NCBI GenBank assembly: GCA_965221735.1
Contig: OZ244910.1
Location: forward strand, 868,001 to 932,000
Reading direction: 5' to 3'
Origin: UBA2991 sp965221735
GTDB lineage: Bacteria > Chloroflexota > Dehalococcoidia > Tepidiformales > Tepidiformaceae
DNA: 64,000 bases
Positions 43,174-55,048 of this stretch are shown here, piece by piece. The notes under the pieces are model-generated. The model was given only the letters and a program-made list of their open reading frames with translations. It had not been told where the DNA came from and made no database searches. How positions within the stretch are numbered: position 1 is the stretch's first letter; each line of letters opens with the position of its first letter. The position numbers and the translations under genes are program-made.

Positions 43174-43989
43174 ATGCTCAGCAAGGTCCACCACGTAGGC
43201 ATCGTCGTCCGCAGCGCCGACGATGCGCTCGGCTTCTACCGCGACGCCCTCGGCCTGCCCGTCAGCGTCGACCGCGTCATCGAGGACCAGGGCGTCCGCG
43301 GCGTCCTTCTGCCCTGCGGCACCGCCGAGATCGAGCTGCTCGAGCCGACCCGCGACGACACGGGCGTCGCGCGCTTCCTCGAGGGCCGGGGCGAAGGCAT
43401 GCACCACGTCTGCTTCGAGTCCGACGACTGTGGCGCCGACCTTCGCGTCGCCGCCGAGGCGGGCGTCCAGCTCATCGACGAGGCGCCCCGCGCGGGCCTC
43501 GCCGGCATGATCGGGTTCCTCCACCCCAGGTCGAACCACGGCGTCCTCATCGAGTACGCGACCCCGGTCGAGGAGTCGCACGTCGGCCCCAGCGACGACG
43601 CGCTCGCGAAGCGCATCGACCACATCGGCATCGTCGTCCAGGACATCCCCACCGCCGCCTCCACCTACGAGCGCCACTTCGGCTTCACCCTCGACCCCGC
43701 CCTCGGTGGCCAGAACGACGCTCTCGGCATCGAGAACGCCTTCATGCTCGCCGGCAACGCCCACCTCGAGTTCATCCGGCCCACTACCGAAGAGGGCCCT
43801 GTCGCAAAGTTCGCCGCCGAGCGAGGCGAGGGCTCGTTCCTCCTCTCGCTCGCCGTACCCGCTGCCGAAGCCGCCGTCGCCAACCTGCGCGATGGCGGCG
43901 CCCGCGTCGGCAATGCCAACGGCGGCGTCGCCTTCGTTTCACCCCGCTCGTCCTTCGGCGTCAACCTGCAGTTGGTCGAGCGATCCTGA
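43174..43989 (+). CDS. mce: Methylmalonyl-CoA epimerase as a fusion of two VOC domains
   Basis: Converts (S)- to (R)-methylmalonyl-CoA ahead of the mutase. The usual enzyme is about 135-150 residues, but this one is 271 with two vicinal-oxygen-chelate domains in tandem. Domain 1 (1-130) has the metal set KVHHVGIVV, MHHVCFES and GVLIEYA. Domain 2 (about 147-271) starts IDHIGIVVQ but lacks the middle His (FLLSLAVP) and ends NLQLVE, so it is probably non-catalytic. ATG 43174 after GAGGAG, 16 bp after the DinB-like gene. Confidence 0.88.
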   Translation: MLSKVHHVGIVVRSADDALGFYRDALGLPVSVDRVIEDQGVRGVLLPCGTAEIELLEPTRDDTGVARFLEGRGEGMHHVCFESDDCGADLRVAAEAGVQLIDEAPRAGLAGMIGFLHPRSNHGVLIEYATPVEESHVGPSDDALAKRIDHIGIVVQDIPTAASTYERHFGFTLDPALGGQNDALGIENAFMLAGNAHLEFIRPTTEEGPVAKFAAERGEGSFLLSLAVPAAEAAVANLRDGGARVGNANGGVAFVSPRSSFGVNLQLVERS

Positions 43990-44014
43990 CCCCACGACAC
44001 AGAGGAGCAGCACC

Positions 44015-44445
44015 ATGACCGCATCTCCCGAGACCTCCGCCCAGGACGAAACCGGACAGAAGATCCGGGTTCTCATCGCCAAGCCGGGCCTCGACGGCCA
44101 CGACCGCGGCGCCAAGATCGTCGCGCGCGCCCTGCGTGACGGCGGTTGCGAGGTCATCTACACCGGCATCCGCCAGACCCCGCAGATGATCGCCGAGGCC
44201 GCCCTCCAGGAAGACGTCGACGTTGTCGGCCTCAGCATCCTTTCGGGCGCCCACCTCGAGCTCTTCCCTCGCATCGTCGAGGAGCTCAGGTCGCGTGGAC
44301 TCGACGACGTCACCCTCTTCTGCGGGGGCATCATCCCCGAGGAAGACACGGACGCCCTTGAGGCGATGGGCTTCAGCGCCATCTTTCGCCCGGGCACCAA
44401 CACCCGCGACATCGTGTCGTTCGTGTACGACAACGCCTCATCCGG

Positions 44446-44449
<4 letters not shown>
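44015..44449 (+). CDS. mcmB: Methylmalonyl-CoA mutase small subunit (B12-binding)
   Basis: A 144-residue cobalamin-binding Rossmann domain that completes the mutase. The axial His is in DGHDRGAK, with VGLSILSGAH and FCGGIIPEED forming the nucleotide-tail pocket. The first about 17 residues are a polar extension. ATG 44015 follows GAGGAG. Its stop overlaps the MeaB start (GTGA). Confidence 0.94.
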
Positions 44450-45380
<931 letters not shown>

Positions 45381-45384
<4 letters not shown>

Positions 45385-46079
45385 GCGAGGCCCGCCAGCG
45401 CATCCGTGCTCGCTTCCGCAAGGGCGAGCGCGTGCGCCACATCTCCCACCTCGACGTGCTCCGCTACTGGGAACGGGCCATCCGCCGCGCCGGCCTGCCG
45501 CTTCTCTACTCGCAGGGATTTACGCCCCACCCCAAGATCGCCTTCGCGGCGCCCCTCCCCCTCGGGTTCATCGGCGAAGGCGAGATCATGGAGGTGCTGC
45601 TCCAGGAGCGCGTCCCCCTCGATGTCTTCGCAGCAGACCTCTCGGCGCAGTCCACTCCCGACCTCGAATTGCGCGAGGCGAGCGAGGTCGCCCTCGGCCT
45701 CCCCGCCCTCCCCACCCTCCTGACCTGGGCCGACTACCACCTCGCCCTCGACGGCGTCACGCCCGAGCACGCCGTCGAGTCGGTCAACGCCTTCCTCGCC
45801 ACCGAGACCTTCCCCTGGCGCCAGGAGCGCGAGGGGAAGAAAGCCCGCGAGTACGACCTCCGCGCGGGCGTCGCCTCCCTCCGGGTGGACACGAGCGAGC
45901 AGCGCGCCGTCATCGACGCCCGCCTGAGCTGCGGACAGGAGCTGACCGTGCGCCCCGAGCAGCTCGTCGCCGCGCTCTTCCCGACGGCCACGGCCGAGCG
46001 CTACGTGCGCGTGGGGCTCGTGCTGGAGGAGCCCTCGGCCGCGCTTCAGGCCTGGCGCAAGAAGGGGCAGTACGAGTGA
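45381..46079 (+). CDS. DUF2344 (TIGR03936) protein
   Basis: A 232-residue protein recognised by RIRARFRKGERVRHISHLDVLRYWERAIRRAGLP and SQGFTPHPKIAFAAPLPLG, the signature of TIGR03936. This family normally accompanies, or is fused to, a B12-binding radical SAM protein, which is absent here. A tRNA or ribosomal modification role has been suggested but is not established. Start GTG 45381 overlaps the meaB stop. Confidence 0.88.
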
Positions 46080-46702
46080 GGCTCACCCTCGTCCGTCACG
46101 GCGAGACCGCCCACAACCGCGACGGCCTCGGGCTCGGGCGCGAGGACGCGCAGCTCACCGACCTCGGCCTCCGCCAGACCGCCGCCGCCGTCGAACGCCT
46201 CTCGTCCGAACCCCCCGACCGCATCCTCACCAGTCCGCTCACGCGGGCCGCCGCCATCGCCCGCGGCCTCGCCGAGCGCACGGGCGCGCCCCTCGAAGTC
46301 CGCGAGGAGCTGACGGAGATGGATGTCGGCGAGACCGAGGGCCTCCCCTTCGCCGAGATGCGAGCGCGTTTCCCGGACTTCCTTCAGGCGTGGCGCCGGC
46401 CCGACCCTGCCGGTGTGCTCATGCCCGGCGGCGAGAGCCTCGCGCAGGTCACCGCTCGGCTCGAACCACTGGTCACCGAACTGCACGCTCTCCCCGACGA
46501 ACACAGGGTTGTCGCCGTCTCCCACAACTTCGTGCTGCGCCTCCTCATCTGCCGCCTGCTCGGCCTCGAGATCGGGGTGTTTCGGGCCTTCAGCGTCGAT
46601 CTCGCCTCCGTCTCCACGCTCTCGCTTCGGGCCGGCCAGGCCTCCCTCCGCTCTCTGAACGACCGCCGCCACCTCTCCTGGGACCCGAACGACCGCGCTT
46701 GA
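46076..46702 (+). CDS. Histidine phosphatase (phosphoglycerate mutase-like)
   Basis: A 208-residue branch-1 histidine phosphatase. The catalytic LVRHGETAHN, LTSPLTRAAAIA, the Glu in VREELTEMDVGETEG and VAVSHNFVLRLL form the active site. It could be a sugar-phosphate, alpha-ribazole or broad phosphatase. Start GTG 46076 overlaps the DUF2344 stop. Adjacency to cobalamin-dependent genes makes a CobC-like role possible but unproven. Confidence 0.88.
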   Translation: MRLTLVRHGETAHNRDGLGLGREDAQLTDLGLRQTAAAVERLSSEPPDRILTSPLTRAAAIARGLAERTGAPLEVREELTEMDVGETEGLPFAEMRARFPDFLQAWRRPDPAGVLMPGGESLAQVTARLEPLVTELHALPDEHRVVAVSHNFVLRLLICRLLGLEIGVFRAFSVDLASVSTLSLRAGQASLRSLNDRRHLSWDPNDRA

Positions 46703-46733
46703 ATCTTGAACGCCGCAAGCCTAATTTGGTCAC

Positions 46734-47075
46734 ATGCCTATCCCGGTGTTCACTAAGACAACCCTGTTTCTTCTGGTTTGTCTGCTGCTCGCCGGGTATT
46801 TCGTCTACACCGCCTCGTCGGGTACCGTCCGCCAGCGCCAGCAGAACGAAGACCACGACGCCGCGCTCGCCGAGATCGAGAATCTCCAGTCCAGGCGTGA
46901 CCATCTCCTCGCCGTGTACGACTACGTTGTCTCCGACGCCTACGTTGAGCAGGCCGCCCGCCGCGAGCTTGGCTACATCCGCGCGGGCGAGACCGCGTTC
47001 GTCGTGCTCAGCCCTCCTCCCCCCTCGGACCAGGACCTTTCTGGCGAGTGGTGGGAGCGCCTCTTCCCCAGGTAG
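46734..47075 (+). CDS. divIC: Septum formation initiator family protein (FtsB/DivIC-like)
   Basis: A 113-residue bitopic protein of the divisome. A transmembrane helix (about 8-27), a coiled coil (about 34-62), then YVVSDAYVEQAARRELGYIRAGETAFVVL, the conserved C-terminal motif (ARRELGYxRxGE). ATG 46734, preceded by AT-rich CTAATTT, which may be a -10. One-base overlap with tilS. Confidence 0.88.
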   Translation: MPIPVFTKTTLFLLVCLLLAGYFVYTASSGTVRQRQQNEDHDAALAEIENLQSRRDHLLAVYDYVVSDAYVEQAARRELGYIRAGETAFVVLSPPPPSDQDLSGEWWERLFPR

Positions 47076-48490
47076 TGCCCGACCACACCCCCTCGCCCCT
47101 TGAGCGCGTCCGGCGCTTCGCCGAGCGCGAGCAGCTCTTCCGCAGCATGGAGAAGGTCGTCGTCGCCGTCAGCGGAGGGGCCGACTCCGTCGCCGCCCTT
47201 CTCCTCCTGCGCGATCTGGGCGAAGCGCAGGGCTTCGAGGTCGTCGCCGCCCACTTCGACCACCACCTGCGCCACGAGTCCGGTGGTGACCGCGACTTCG
47301 TGACCGATCTGTGCGAACGCCTCGACGTGCCCTGCATGACCGGCGAGGGCGACGTTCCCCTCGCCGCCGGGGAGATGCGGATGGGCATCGAGGAGGCCGC
47401 CCGCAAGCTGCGCTACCAGTTCCTCGCCTTTGCCGCCGAGCGCCAGGGCGCGGGCGCAGTCGCCACCGGCCACACCGCCGACGACCACGTCGAGACCGTG
47501 CTTCATCACATCGTGCGCGGCAGCGGCGTGCGCGGAATGCGGGGCATGTTGCCGGCCGCTCCCCTCCCCGGCATGCCATCCCTGCGGCTCATTCGCCCCA
47601 TCCTCTCCCTCGCCCGCGCGGACACCGTCGCCGTCTGCAACGCCGCCGGCATCGACTACCGCGAGGACGCCACCAACGCCGAGCTCCACGCCACCCGTAA
47701 CCGCCTCCGCCACACGGTCCTGCCGCAGCTGCGCGAGGAGAACCCCTCGGTCGATGCCGCCATCCTCGGGCTCGCCGAAAGCGCCCGCGAACTCTTTCGC
47801 ACCGTCGAGCGAGAGGCCGACCTCGCCCAGCCCCGCGACCGCGCCCCCGGCGCGGTCGTGTTCGACCTCGACGCGCTCCGCTCGCTCGGCAGTGAGGCCC
47901 GCCTGCTCATCCTCGAACGCGAGGCGACCTTCATCAGGGCTGAGGCCGACGCCAACCGCACCCGCCTCCGCAACCTCGACGACGTCCTGTCGAGCGGCGC
48001 CGGCCTGGTCGCCTTCGGGGGCCTGACGGTCGAGGTCTCCGCTGGACTCGTGCGCCTCTCGGGTGAAGGTGACGAAGGGGACCAGCCCTTCGACGAGCAG
48101 TTCGTGAACATCCCGGGCATCACCCGCGCCGGCGAGCGTGTCCTGCAGGCCGCCACCGACCCCTTCCCGGACGACGCGGGCGCGCCTCCCTCCGCTGCCG
48201 TCCCCGCCGACCGCATCGAGGGCGCCCTCCGCCTCCGCGCCCTCGCCACCGGTGACCGGATGCAGTATCGCGGCCATCGACGCAAGGTCAGCGGCATCCT
48301 CAAGACCGCCCGCGTCCCCGCCTGGGAGCGCGGCGGGCTTATCGCCCTCGCCGGCCGCGAAGACGTGGTCGCGGTGCTCGGCGCGAACGCCGCCATCGCC
48401 GATGGCGGCGAGGAAGACGACTGCTACTACTTCCGGATCGCGCCTCCGCCCCCCGCGCCTCCGCCCCTACCCCGTGTGGACGGCGGGTAG
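47075..48490 (+). CDS. tilS: tRNA(Ile)-lysidine synthase TilS
   Basis: Converts C34 of tRNA-Ile(CAU) to lysidine using ATP and lysine. The protein is 471 residues. The PP-loop is VVAVSGGADSVAAL, followed by AAHFDHHLR, GHTADDHVET and RPILSLARADT, with TilS substrate-binding and C-terminal domains after (GDRMQYRGHRRKVSGILK). GTG 47075 overlaps the divIC stop by one base; GTG 47048 is an alternative. The last seven residues LPRVDGG and the stop are encoded within the 24-bp repeat at 48467-48490. Confidence 0.94.
   Translation: MPDHTPSPLERVRRFAEREQLFRSMEKVVVAVSGGADSVAALLLLRDLGEAQGFEVVAAHFDHHLRHESGGDRDFVTDLCERLDVPCMTGEGDVPLAAGEMRMGIEEAARKLRYQFLAFAAERQGAGAVATGHTADDHVETVLHHIVRGSGVRGMRGMLPAAPLPGMPSLRLIRPILSLARADTVAVCNAAGIDYREDATNAELHATRNRLRHTVLPQLREENPSVDAAILGLAESARELFRTVEREADLAQPRDRAPGAVVFDLDALRSLGSEARLLILEREATFIRAEADANRTRLRNLDDVLSSGAGLVAFGGLTVEVSAGLVRLSGEGDEGDQPFDEQFVNIPGITRAGERVLQAATDPFPDDAGAPPSAAVPADRIEGALRLRALATGDRMQYRGHRRKVSGILKTARVPAWERGGLIALAGREDVVAVLGANAAIADGGEEDDCYYFRIAPPPPAPPPLPRVDGG
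48467..48490 (+). repeat. 24-bp direct repeat, left copy (at tilS 3' end)
   Basis: Identical over all 24 bases to 49117-49140, with different flanking bases on both sides. Its ends are themselves inverted (CTACCC and GGGTAG). This copy supplies the tilS stop codon. Confidence 0.9.
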
Positions 48491-48497
48491 TGTCCCG

Positions 48498-49109
48498 CTA
48501 CGACGTGACGGAGATGGCCTGCCCGCTGTAGGTCCCCGTGGATGCTTCCCGGACAAGGAACTCCGCGAGATCGAGGCGGCTGATCCGTTCGATCTTCCCC
48601 TCGTTGGTTGCGACCACCCTGCCCGAGGCCGGGTCGTTGTTGAGGACGGCGGCACGGACGATGGTCCAGTCCAGCGAACTTTCCTTGGCGATCGCCTCCT
48701 GCGCGGTGTGCTCCGCCAGGATGTTGCGCAGGAACGTCCGGAATGCCACCCGCGAAAGGAGCGGGACCTGCCCCCAGCTTTCGCCCACTCCGGCGGCCGA
48801 CAGGACGACGAGCCGCCCGACCCCATGTCGCGTCATGCCGTCGACCACGTTCTTTGTACCGGCCGTGAGCGTCGTCCTGTCGCGCAGCCCGTTCGCGCCG
48901 AGCGCGACTATCGCGGCGTCGTGGCCGGCCGCGGCCTCGGCGACCGCATCCCCGTCCATGACGTCGCCCTGCGCGATGCGCGCGCCGGCGCCCGGGTCGA
49001 TCTTTCCGGGAGAGCGGGTGAAGGCCGTAACCTCGTGACCCTGTTCCAGCGCGCGCTTCCACACAGGCTGTCCCACGCCCCCGGTCGCGCCGAACACGAT
49101 GAGCCTCAT
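48498..49109 (-). CDS. NAD(P)-binding SDR-like protein (NmrA/BLVRB type) in a repeat-bracketed cassette
   Basis: A 203-residue Rossmann-fold protein. MRLIVFGATGGVGQPV is the nucleotide-binding GxxGxxG region, and VVLSAAGVGES and LDWTIVRAAVL are typical of atypical SDRs resembling NAD(P)H-binding NmrA or flavin-reductase proteins. Substrate unknown. The gene lies exactly 7 bp from each of two identical 24-bp direct repeats, so the 650-bp unit could have been inserted or could be lost cleanly. Codon use appears slightly less GCC/CTC-biased than neighbours. Confidence 0.85.
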   Translation of the reverse strand: MRLIVFGATGGVGQPVWKRALEQGHEVTAFTRSPGKIDPGAGARIAQGDVMDGDAVAEAAAGHDAAIVALGANGLRDRTTLTAGTKNVVDGMTRHGVGRLVVLSAAGVGESWGQVPLLSRVAFRTFLRNILAEHTAQEAIAKESSLDWTIVRAAVLNNDPASGRVVATNEGKIERISRLDLAEFLVREASTGTYSGQAISVTS

Positions 49110-49116
49110 GGTCCAG

Positions 49117-49140
49117 CTACCCCGTGTGGACGGCGGGTAG
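49117..49140 (+). repeat. 24-bp direct repeat, right copy (at LLM gene 3' end)
   Basis: Exact copy of 48467-48490 in the same orientation, 650 bp away. Read on the minus strand it codes the last residues LPAVHTG and the stop of the LLM gene. On a single copy, tilS and the LLM gene would end convergently with both stop codons inside the same 24 bp. Confidence 0.9.
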
Positions 49141-50037
49141 CACTTCCTCGATCAGCCGCTGCGTCTGGGCGTAGGCGTCCGCGTCCGAGTCCGCCAGCGG
49201 GCGCAGGACGAACTTGCTGATCCCGCACGCGACGTACTCCCGCGCCCGCGCCACGATGTCATCCGCGTGGCCCACGGCGAACAGCGCCTCCGGGTCGAGC
49301 GCCGCGAAGCGGCTGTACGCCTTCGCCGTGCGCGCGATCGGCTCGTCGTCCCAGCTCCCGAAGCGGAAGGGGAACCCGGCCCCGTAGTGGTCCTCGTCGA
49401 TCGTCCGCCCCGCTTCCGCCACCGCCGCCTTGATCTTGGTGACCACGGGCGCCACCTGCGCCGGCGTCTGGATGCCCGCCAGCCACCCCGTCCCCCGTAA
49501 CGCCGTCCGCTTGATCGCGGCGTCGCTGCTCCCCCCGATCCACAGTGGCAAAGGCTGCTGCACGGGCCGCGGCGCGATCGACGCCGACTCGTACTGGAAG
49601 TGCTCCCCCTCGAACGTGACGTCGTCCTCCTCCCACAGCCGCACCAGCAGGTCGATCATTTCGTCGGCGATGGCTCCGCGACCGCGTGGCTCGCGGCCCG
49701 TCGCCCGCCACTCGGGCGCGTTCAGCGCACCCACGCCGAAGGCCGGCAGCAGCCGCCCGTCGCTCAGGTAGTCGATGGTCGCGCACTCGTTCGCCAGCAC
49801 CAGCGGGTCGCGCAGCGGCAGCAGCACGACGTTCATCCCGAACTTGATCCGCGTCGTGGCCCCCGCGACCGCCGCCATCGCCGTCATCGGCTCGAGCGCG
49901 CGTTGCGGCCCCGCGAGCCGCTCGCTGAACCAGATCGAGTCGACCTCGCTCTCCTCGCACAGGTCGACCCAGCGGAAGAACGACTTCGGAGTCGTCTCCG
50001 GCAGCAGCGCCGCCCCCAGCCCGATGCGTACGCTCAT
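49117..50037 (-). CDS. LLM-class F420-dependent oxidoreductase
   Basis: A 306-residue luciferase-like TIM barrel. N-terminal VRIGLGAALLPETTPKSFFRWVDLCEESEVDSIWFSERL, central ANECATIDYLSDGRLLPAFGVG and PLPLWIGGSSDAAIKRTA are typical of F420-linked members. Reaction unknown. ATG 50037. Its 3' end lies within the right copy of the direct repeat, so its C-terminus may have been altered by the cassette event. Confidence 0.88.
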   Translation of the reverse strand: MSVRIGLGAALLPETTPKSFFRWVDLCEESEVDSIWFSERLAGPQRALEPMTAMAAVAGATTRIKFGMNVVLLPLRDPLVLANECATIDYLSDGRLLPAFGVGALNAPEWRATGREPRGRGAIADEMIDLLVRLWEEDDVTFEGEHFQYESASIAPRPVQQPLPLWIGGSSDAAIKRTALRGTGWLAGIQTPAQVAPVVTKIKAAVAEAGRTIDEDHYGAGFPFRFGSWDDEPIARTAKAYSRFAALDPEALFAVGHADDIVARAREYVACGISKFVLRPLADSDADAYAQTQRLIEEVLPAVHTG

Positions 50038-50078
50038 CCCAGTGCCTCCGCGCGCATCCTAGCCCGTCGCGCGCTTCC

Positions 50079-50873
50079 CTACCGCGAGAGCCGCTGGAAG
50101 TACTCGCTGATGCGAGCGTGCAGCCCCGCCTCCGCTACGAGCAGCCCCCGCACGAGCGGTCGCGGCTGGTTGAAGTCGATTGGCTGGCCGGCCACGTCGG
50201 TCACGACCAGCCCTTTCGCCAGGCAGAGCGCCGCCCCCGCCGCCACGTCCCATTCCTGCCGCGCGTACCAGGTCACCACCACGTCGCCCCGCCCCTCCGC
50301 CACCAACGCCATCCGGTAGGCGACGCTCCCGACCCCTCGCGTGCGTGCCTGACCCGGGAGCGGCGGCACCTCTCCCAGCATGTCCTCGCCTCGCCCCACG
50401 AGCGCGAGGTAGCCCCGCTCCTGCCCTTCGCGCGGGACAGGCTCGGGTACCGGGTCCGGGCAGACGGCCGCGTGCATCTCGTCAGTCGCGGGGTTGTGTA
50501 CGACGCCGAGCGCCGGCCGCCCTCCCACCACCAGCCCCACCGAGATCGCGTACTCGGGGTGGCCCTGCAGGTACTCCCGCGTCCCGTCGATGGGGTCGAC
50601 CACCCAGACCCGCTCCCGGTCGAGCCGTTCCGCCGTGTCGCGATGCTCCTCGCTCAGCCAGCCGTCGTCGGGGAACGCCCCCGTGAGCTCCTCGTGCAGG
50701 ATCTCCGCAGCATGGATGTCGGCCTCCGAGACGAGCTCGTAGCCGCCCTTCCGCCCGTACCGCAGCCCCTCTTCCCGCATGCGCGCGACCTCGCCGCCCG
50801 CACGCCGCGCCGCCTCGACCGCCACCTTCAGCTCCCGTTCCAGCACTGCCCCACTGTGGGGCCGCCGCTCCAT
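50079..50873 (-). CDS. Inositol monophosphatase family phosphatase (CysQ-like)
   Basis: A 264-residue Mg2+-dependent phosphatase that may act on 3'-phosphoadenosine 5'-phosphate or inositol phosphates. Metal motifs: SEEH (first Glu), WVVDPIDGTREYLQG and QEWDVAAGAALCLAKG. The REYLQG variant after DPIDGT resembles CysQ (TKEF). ATG 50873 is chosen; TTG 50888 is in frame. Divergent from the DUF255 gene with only 42 bp between them. Confidence 0.85.
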   Translation of the reverse strand: MERRPHSGAVLERELKVAVEAARRAGGEVARMREEGLRYGRKGGYELVSEADIHAAEILHEELTGAFPDDGWLSEEHRDTAERLDRERVWVVDPIDGTREYLQGHPEYAISVGLVVGGRPALGVVHNPATDEMHAAVCPDPVPEPVPREGQERGYLALVGRGEDMLGEVPPLPGQARTRGVGSVAYRMALVAEGRGDVVVTWYARQEWDVAAGAALCLAKGLVVTDVAGQPIDFNQPRPLVRGLLVAEAGLHARISEYFQRLSR

Positions 50874-50915
50874 CGGGGCAATCGCCAAAGGCGAGGCCCA
50901 CGTACACTACCTTCG

Positions 50916-52973
<2,058 letters not shown>

Positions 52974-52990
52974 CACCCGGAGGCATCCCC

Positions 52991-53839
52991 ATGACCGCTC
53001 CCTCTCCCGTCCTCGAAGTCACCGACGACACCTTCGCCGAGGCCGTCATCGAGGAATCGAAGAACCGTCCCGTTGTCGTCGACTTCTGGGCCGAGTGGTG
53101 CGGCCCCTGCCGCGTCCTCAGCCCCATCATCGAGCAGGTCGCCGCCGAGTTCGGCGAGGACGTGCTGCTGGCCAAGCTCGATACCGACCGCAACCCTCTC
53201 ATCTCGACCGCGCACGGCATCCAGGCCATCCCCTCCGTCAAGGCGTTCGTCGATGGCGAGGTCGCCAGCGAGTTCGCCGGCGCCCTCCCCGAGGAGCACG
53301 TCCGCGCCTTCTTCGCCCAGCTCGTGACCTCGCCCGCCGAGGCGGCCGCCGCCGAGGCCGAGGAGCTCGCCGCCTCCGGCGACCTCGCCGGCGCCGAGGC
53401 GCGGTACCGCGAGATGCTGGAGGAGGACGACGAGAACGCCGACGCCCTCACCGGCCTGGCTGCCATCCTCCTCGAGCGCGACGACCGCGAGGGGGCGGAG
53501 GAGCTGCTGGAGCGCGCCGGCAGCGATCGCCGCGCCAAGGCCCTCCGCCACCACATCTTCCTCGCCGAGTTCTCCAGCAAGCACGACCCCGCGGAGCTGG
53601 AGCAGGAAGCCCGCCTCGACCCCGAGGATCCCCGCGCCCGCTACCGCTGGGGCGTGATGCTCGCCGCCTTCGGACGCTACGAAGAAGCCCTGGACGAGCT
53701 GCTCGAGTCGGTTCGTCTCGACCGGCGCTTCGCCGGTGACGCCGCCCGCAAGGCCGTGCTCGCCGTCTTCGACATCCTCGGCCTCGAGAGCACGCTCGTG
53801 CGCGAATACCAGCGCCGCCTCACGCAACTCCTCTTCTGA
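52991..53839 (+). CDS. Thioredoxin-TPR protein, YbbN/CnoX-like chaperedoxin
   Basis: A 282-residue protein, close to E. coli YbbN in length. Residues 1-110 are thioredoxin with active site WAEWCGPC and cis-Pro in IPSVKAF; 115-282 are TPR-like helices (EAEELAASGDLAGAEARYREML). Unlike E. coli YbbN it keeps the full WCGPC, so disulfide reduction is likely besides chaperone activity. ATG 52991, 17 bp after the DUF255 gene and probably cotranscribed, so two thioredoxin-fold proteins are made together. Confidence 0.9.
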   Translation: MTAPSPVLEVTDDTFAEAVIEESKNRPVVVDFWAEWCGPCRVLSPIIEQVAAEFGEDVLLAKLDTDRNPLISTAHGIQAIPSVKAFVDGEVASEFAGALPEEHVRAFFAQLVTSPAEAAAAEAEELAASGDLAGAEARYREMLEEDDENADALTGLAAILLERDDREGAEELLERAGSDRRAKALRHHIFLAEFSSKHDPAELEQEARLDPEDPRARYRWGVMLAAFGRYEEALDELLESVRLDRRFAGDAARKAVLAVFDILGLESTLVREYQRRLTQLLF

Positions 53840-53905
53840 ACCCCGCGCCCCGTCGCCTGCGGCAAATCCTGTGAAGGCTGGTCTATTGACCGCGCGCGTA
53901 GGAAG

Positions 53906-55030
53906 ATGAGCGTTCGAAAATGGATGGAGAACCTCGAAATTATGATCATCCACATGGTCGAAGGCGCCTCGGATGAACAGACCGAGCGGGTAATCGACCG
54001 CATCGTCGGCGACTACGGTCTCCAGTGCCAGACCATGGTGGGGGCCGGAAGCCTGGTCATCGGCGTCAAGGGCATGGCCGGCATCATCGACGAGGGTCGA
54101 ATCACCGAGCTTCCCGGCGTCGACCGCGTCATCCGCATCACCGAGAAGTACAAGGACGCCAGCCGCAATTTCCACCACGAAGACACGGTCGTCGACGTAA
54201 ACGGCACGCTCGTGGGGGGCGGGAGCCTCACCATCTTTGGTGGCCCCTGCGCCATCGAGACCGAGGAGCAGGCCGTCGAGTCGGCCGTCATGTCCCGCGA
54301 CGCCGGCATCGACATCCTCCGCGCGTTCGTCGACAAGTCCCGGACCAGCCCCTACGACTACCGCGGTCTCGAAATCGCCCGCGGCCTTGAAATCGTGAAG
54401 TCGATGAAGGCGGCGACGGGCCTCCCCGTCGTCTGCGAGCTCATCGACCTGCGCCACCTCGACGCATTCCTCGAGGCCGGTATCGACGTCATCCAGATCG
54501 GGGCCCGCAGCGCCCAGTACTCGCCCCTCCTCGAGGAGCTTTCCCGCATCCGCACTCCGGTCGTGCTCAAGCACGGTTTCGGCAACGACCTGAACGAGTG
54601 GCTCTGCGCTGCCGCCTACATCATGTCGGGCCTCGACCGGGCGGGGAACCACACCGGCGCCGGTAACCCGAACGTCATCCTCTGCTACCGCGGCATCCGC
54701 TCGTTCGAGTCCGAGACCCGTTTCGCAGCGGACATCTCGATGATCCCGCAGGTGCGCAAGAAGTCGCACCTGCCCCTCATCGCCGACCCCTCCCACAGTT
54801 CCGGTGACCGCTCCCTCGTTGAGCGCGTCTCCTACGGGTTCGTGGCGGCGGGCGCGAACGGCCTCGAGTTCGACATCCACTGCAACCCCGAGGAAGCCCT
54901 CTGCGACGGTCGCCAGGCCGTGCGCGAGGAGGCGGGCCGCATCGTGACCCATGCCCGCCAGATACATGCGCTGCTCGCCGAGAACGGCGTCGAGGCAGGC
55001 GTCGCAACGGCGGCTGCCGCCTCCAAGTAG
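53906..55030 (+). CDS. aroF: 3-deoxy-7-phosphoheptulonate synthase (DAHP synthase, AroF/Thermotoga type)
   Basis: First step of the shikimate pathway, condensing PEP and erythrose 4-phosphate. The protein is 374 residues. An N-terminal ferredoxin-like regulatory domain (about 10-85) is followed by FGGPCAIETEEQ, KSRTSPYDYRGL, LKHGFGNDLNEWL and IADPSHSSGDRSLV. The start could be ATG 53906, 53921 or 53942; homologues begin near MIIHMVEGA. No other shikimate gene is near. Confidence 0.94.
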   Translation: MSVRKWMENLEIMIIHMVEGASDEQTERVIDRIVGDYGLQCQTMVGAGSLVIGVKGMAGIIDEGRITELPGVDRVIRITEKYKDASRNFHHEDTVVDVNGTLVGGGSLTIFGGPCAIETEEQAVESAVMSRDAGIDILRAFVDKSRTSPYDYRGLEIARGLEIVKSMKAATGLPVVCELIDLRHLDAFLEAGIDVIQIGARSAQYSPLLEELSRIRTPVVLKHGFGNDLNEWLCAAAYIMSGLDRAGNHTGAGNPNVILCYRGIRSFESETRFAADISMIPQVRKKSHLPLIADPSHSSGDRSLVERVSYGFVAAGANGLEFDIHCNPEEALCDGRQAVREEAGRIVTHARQIHALLAENGVEAGVATAAAASK

Positions 55031-55048
55031 CGGGACGGTTGGGCGGCC

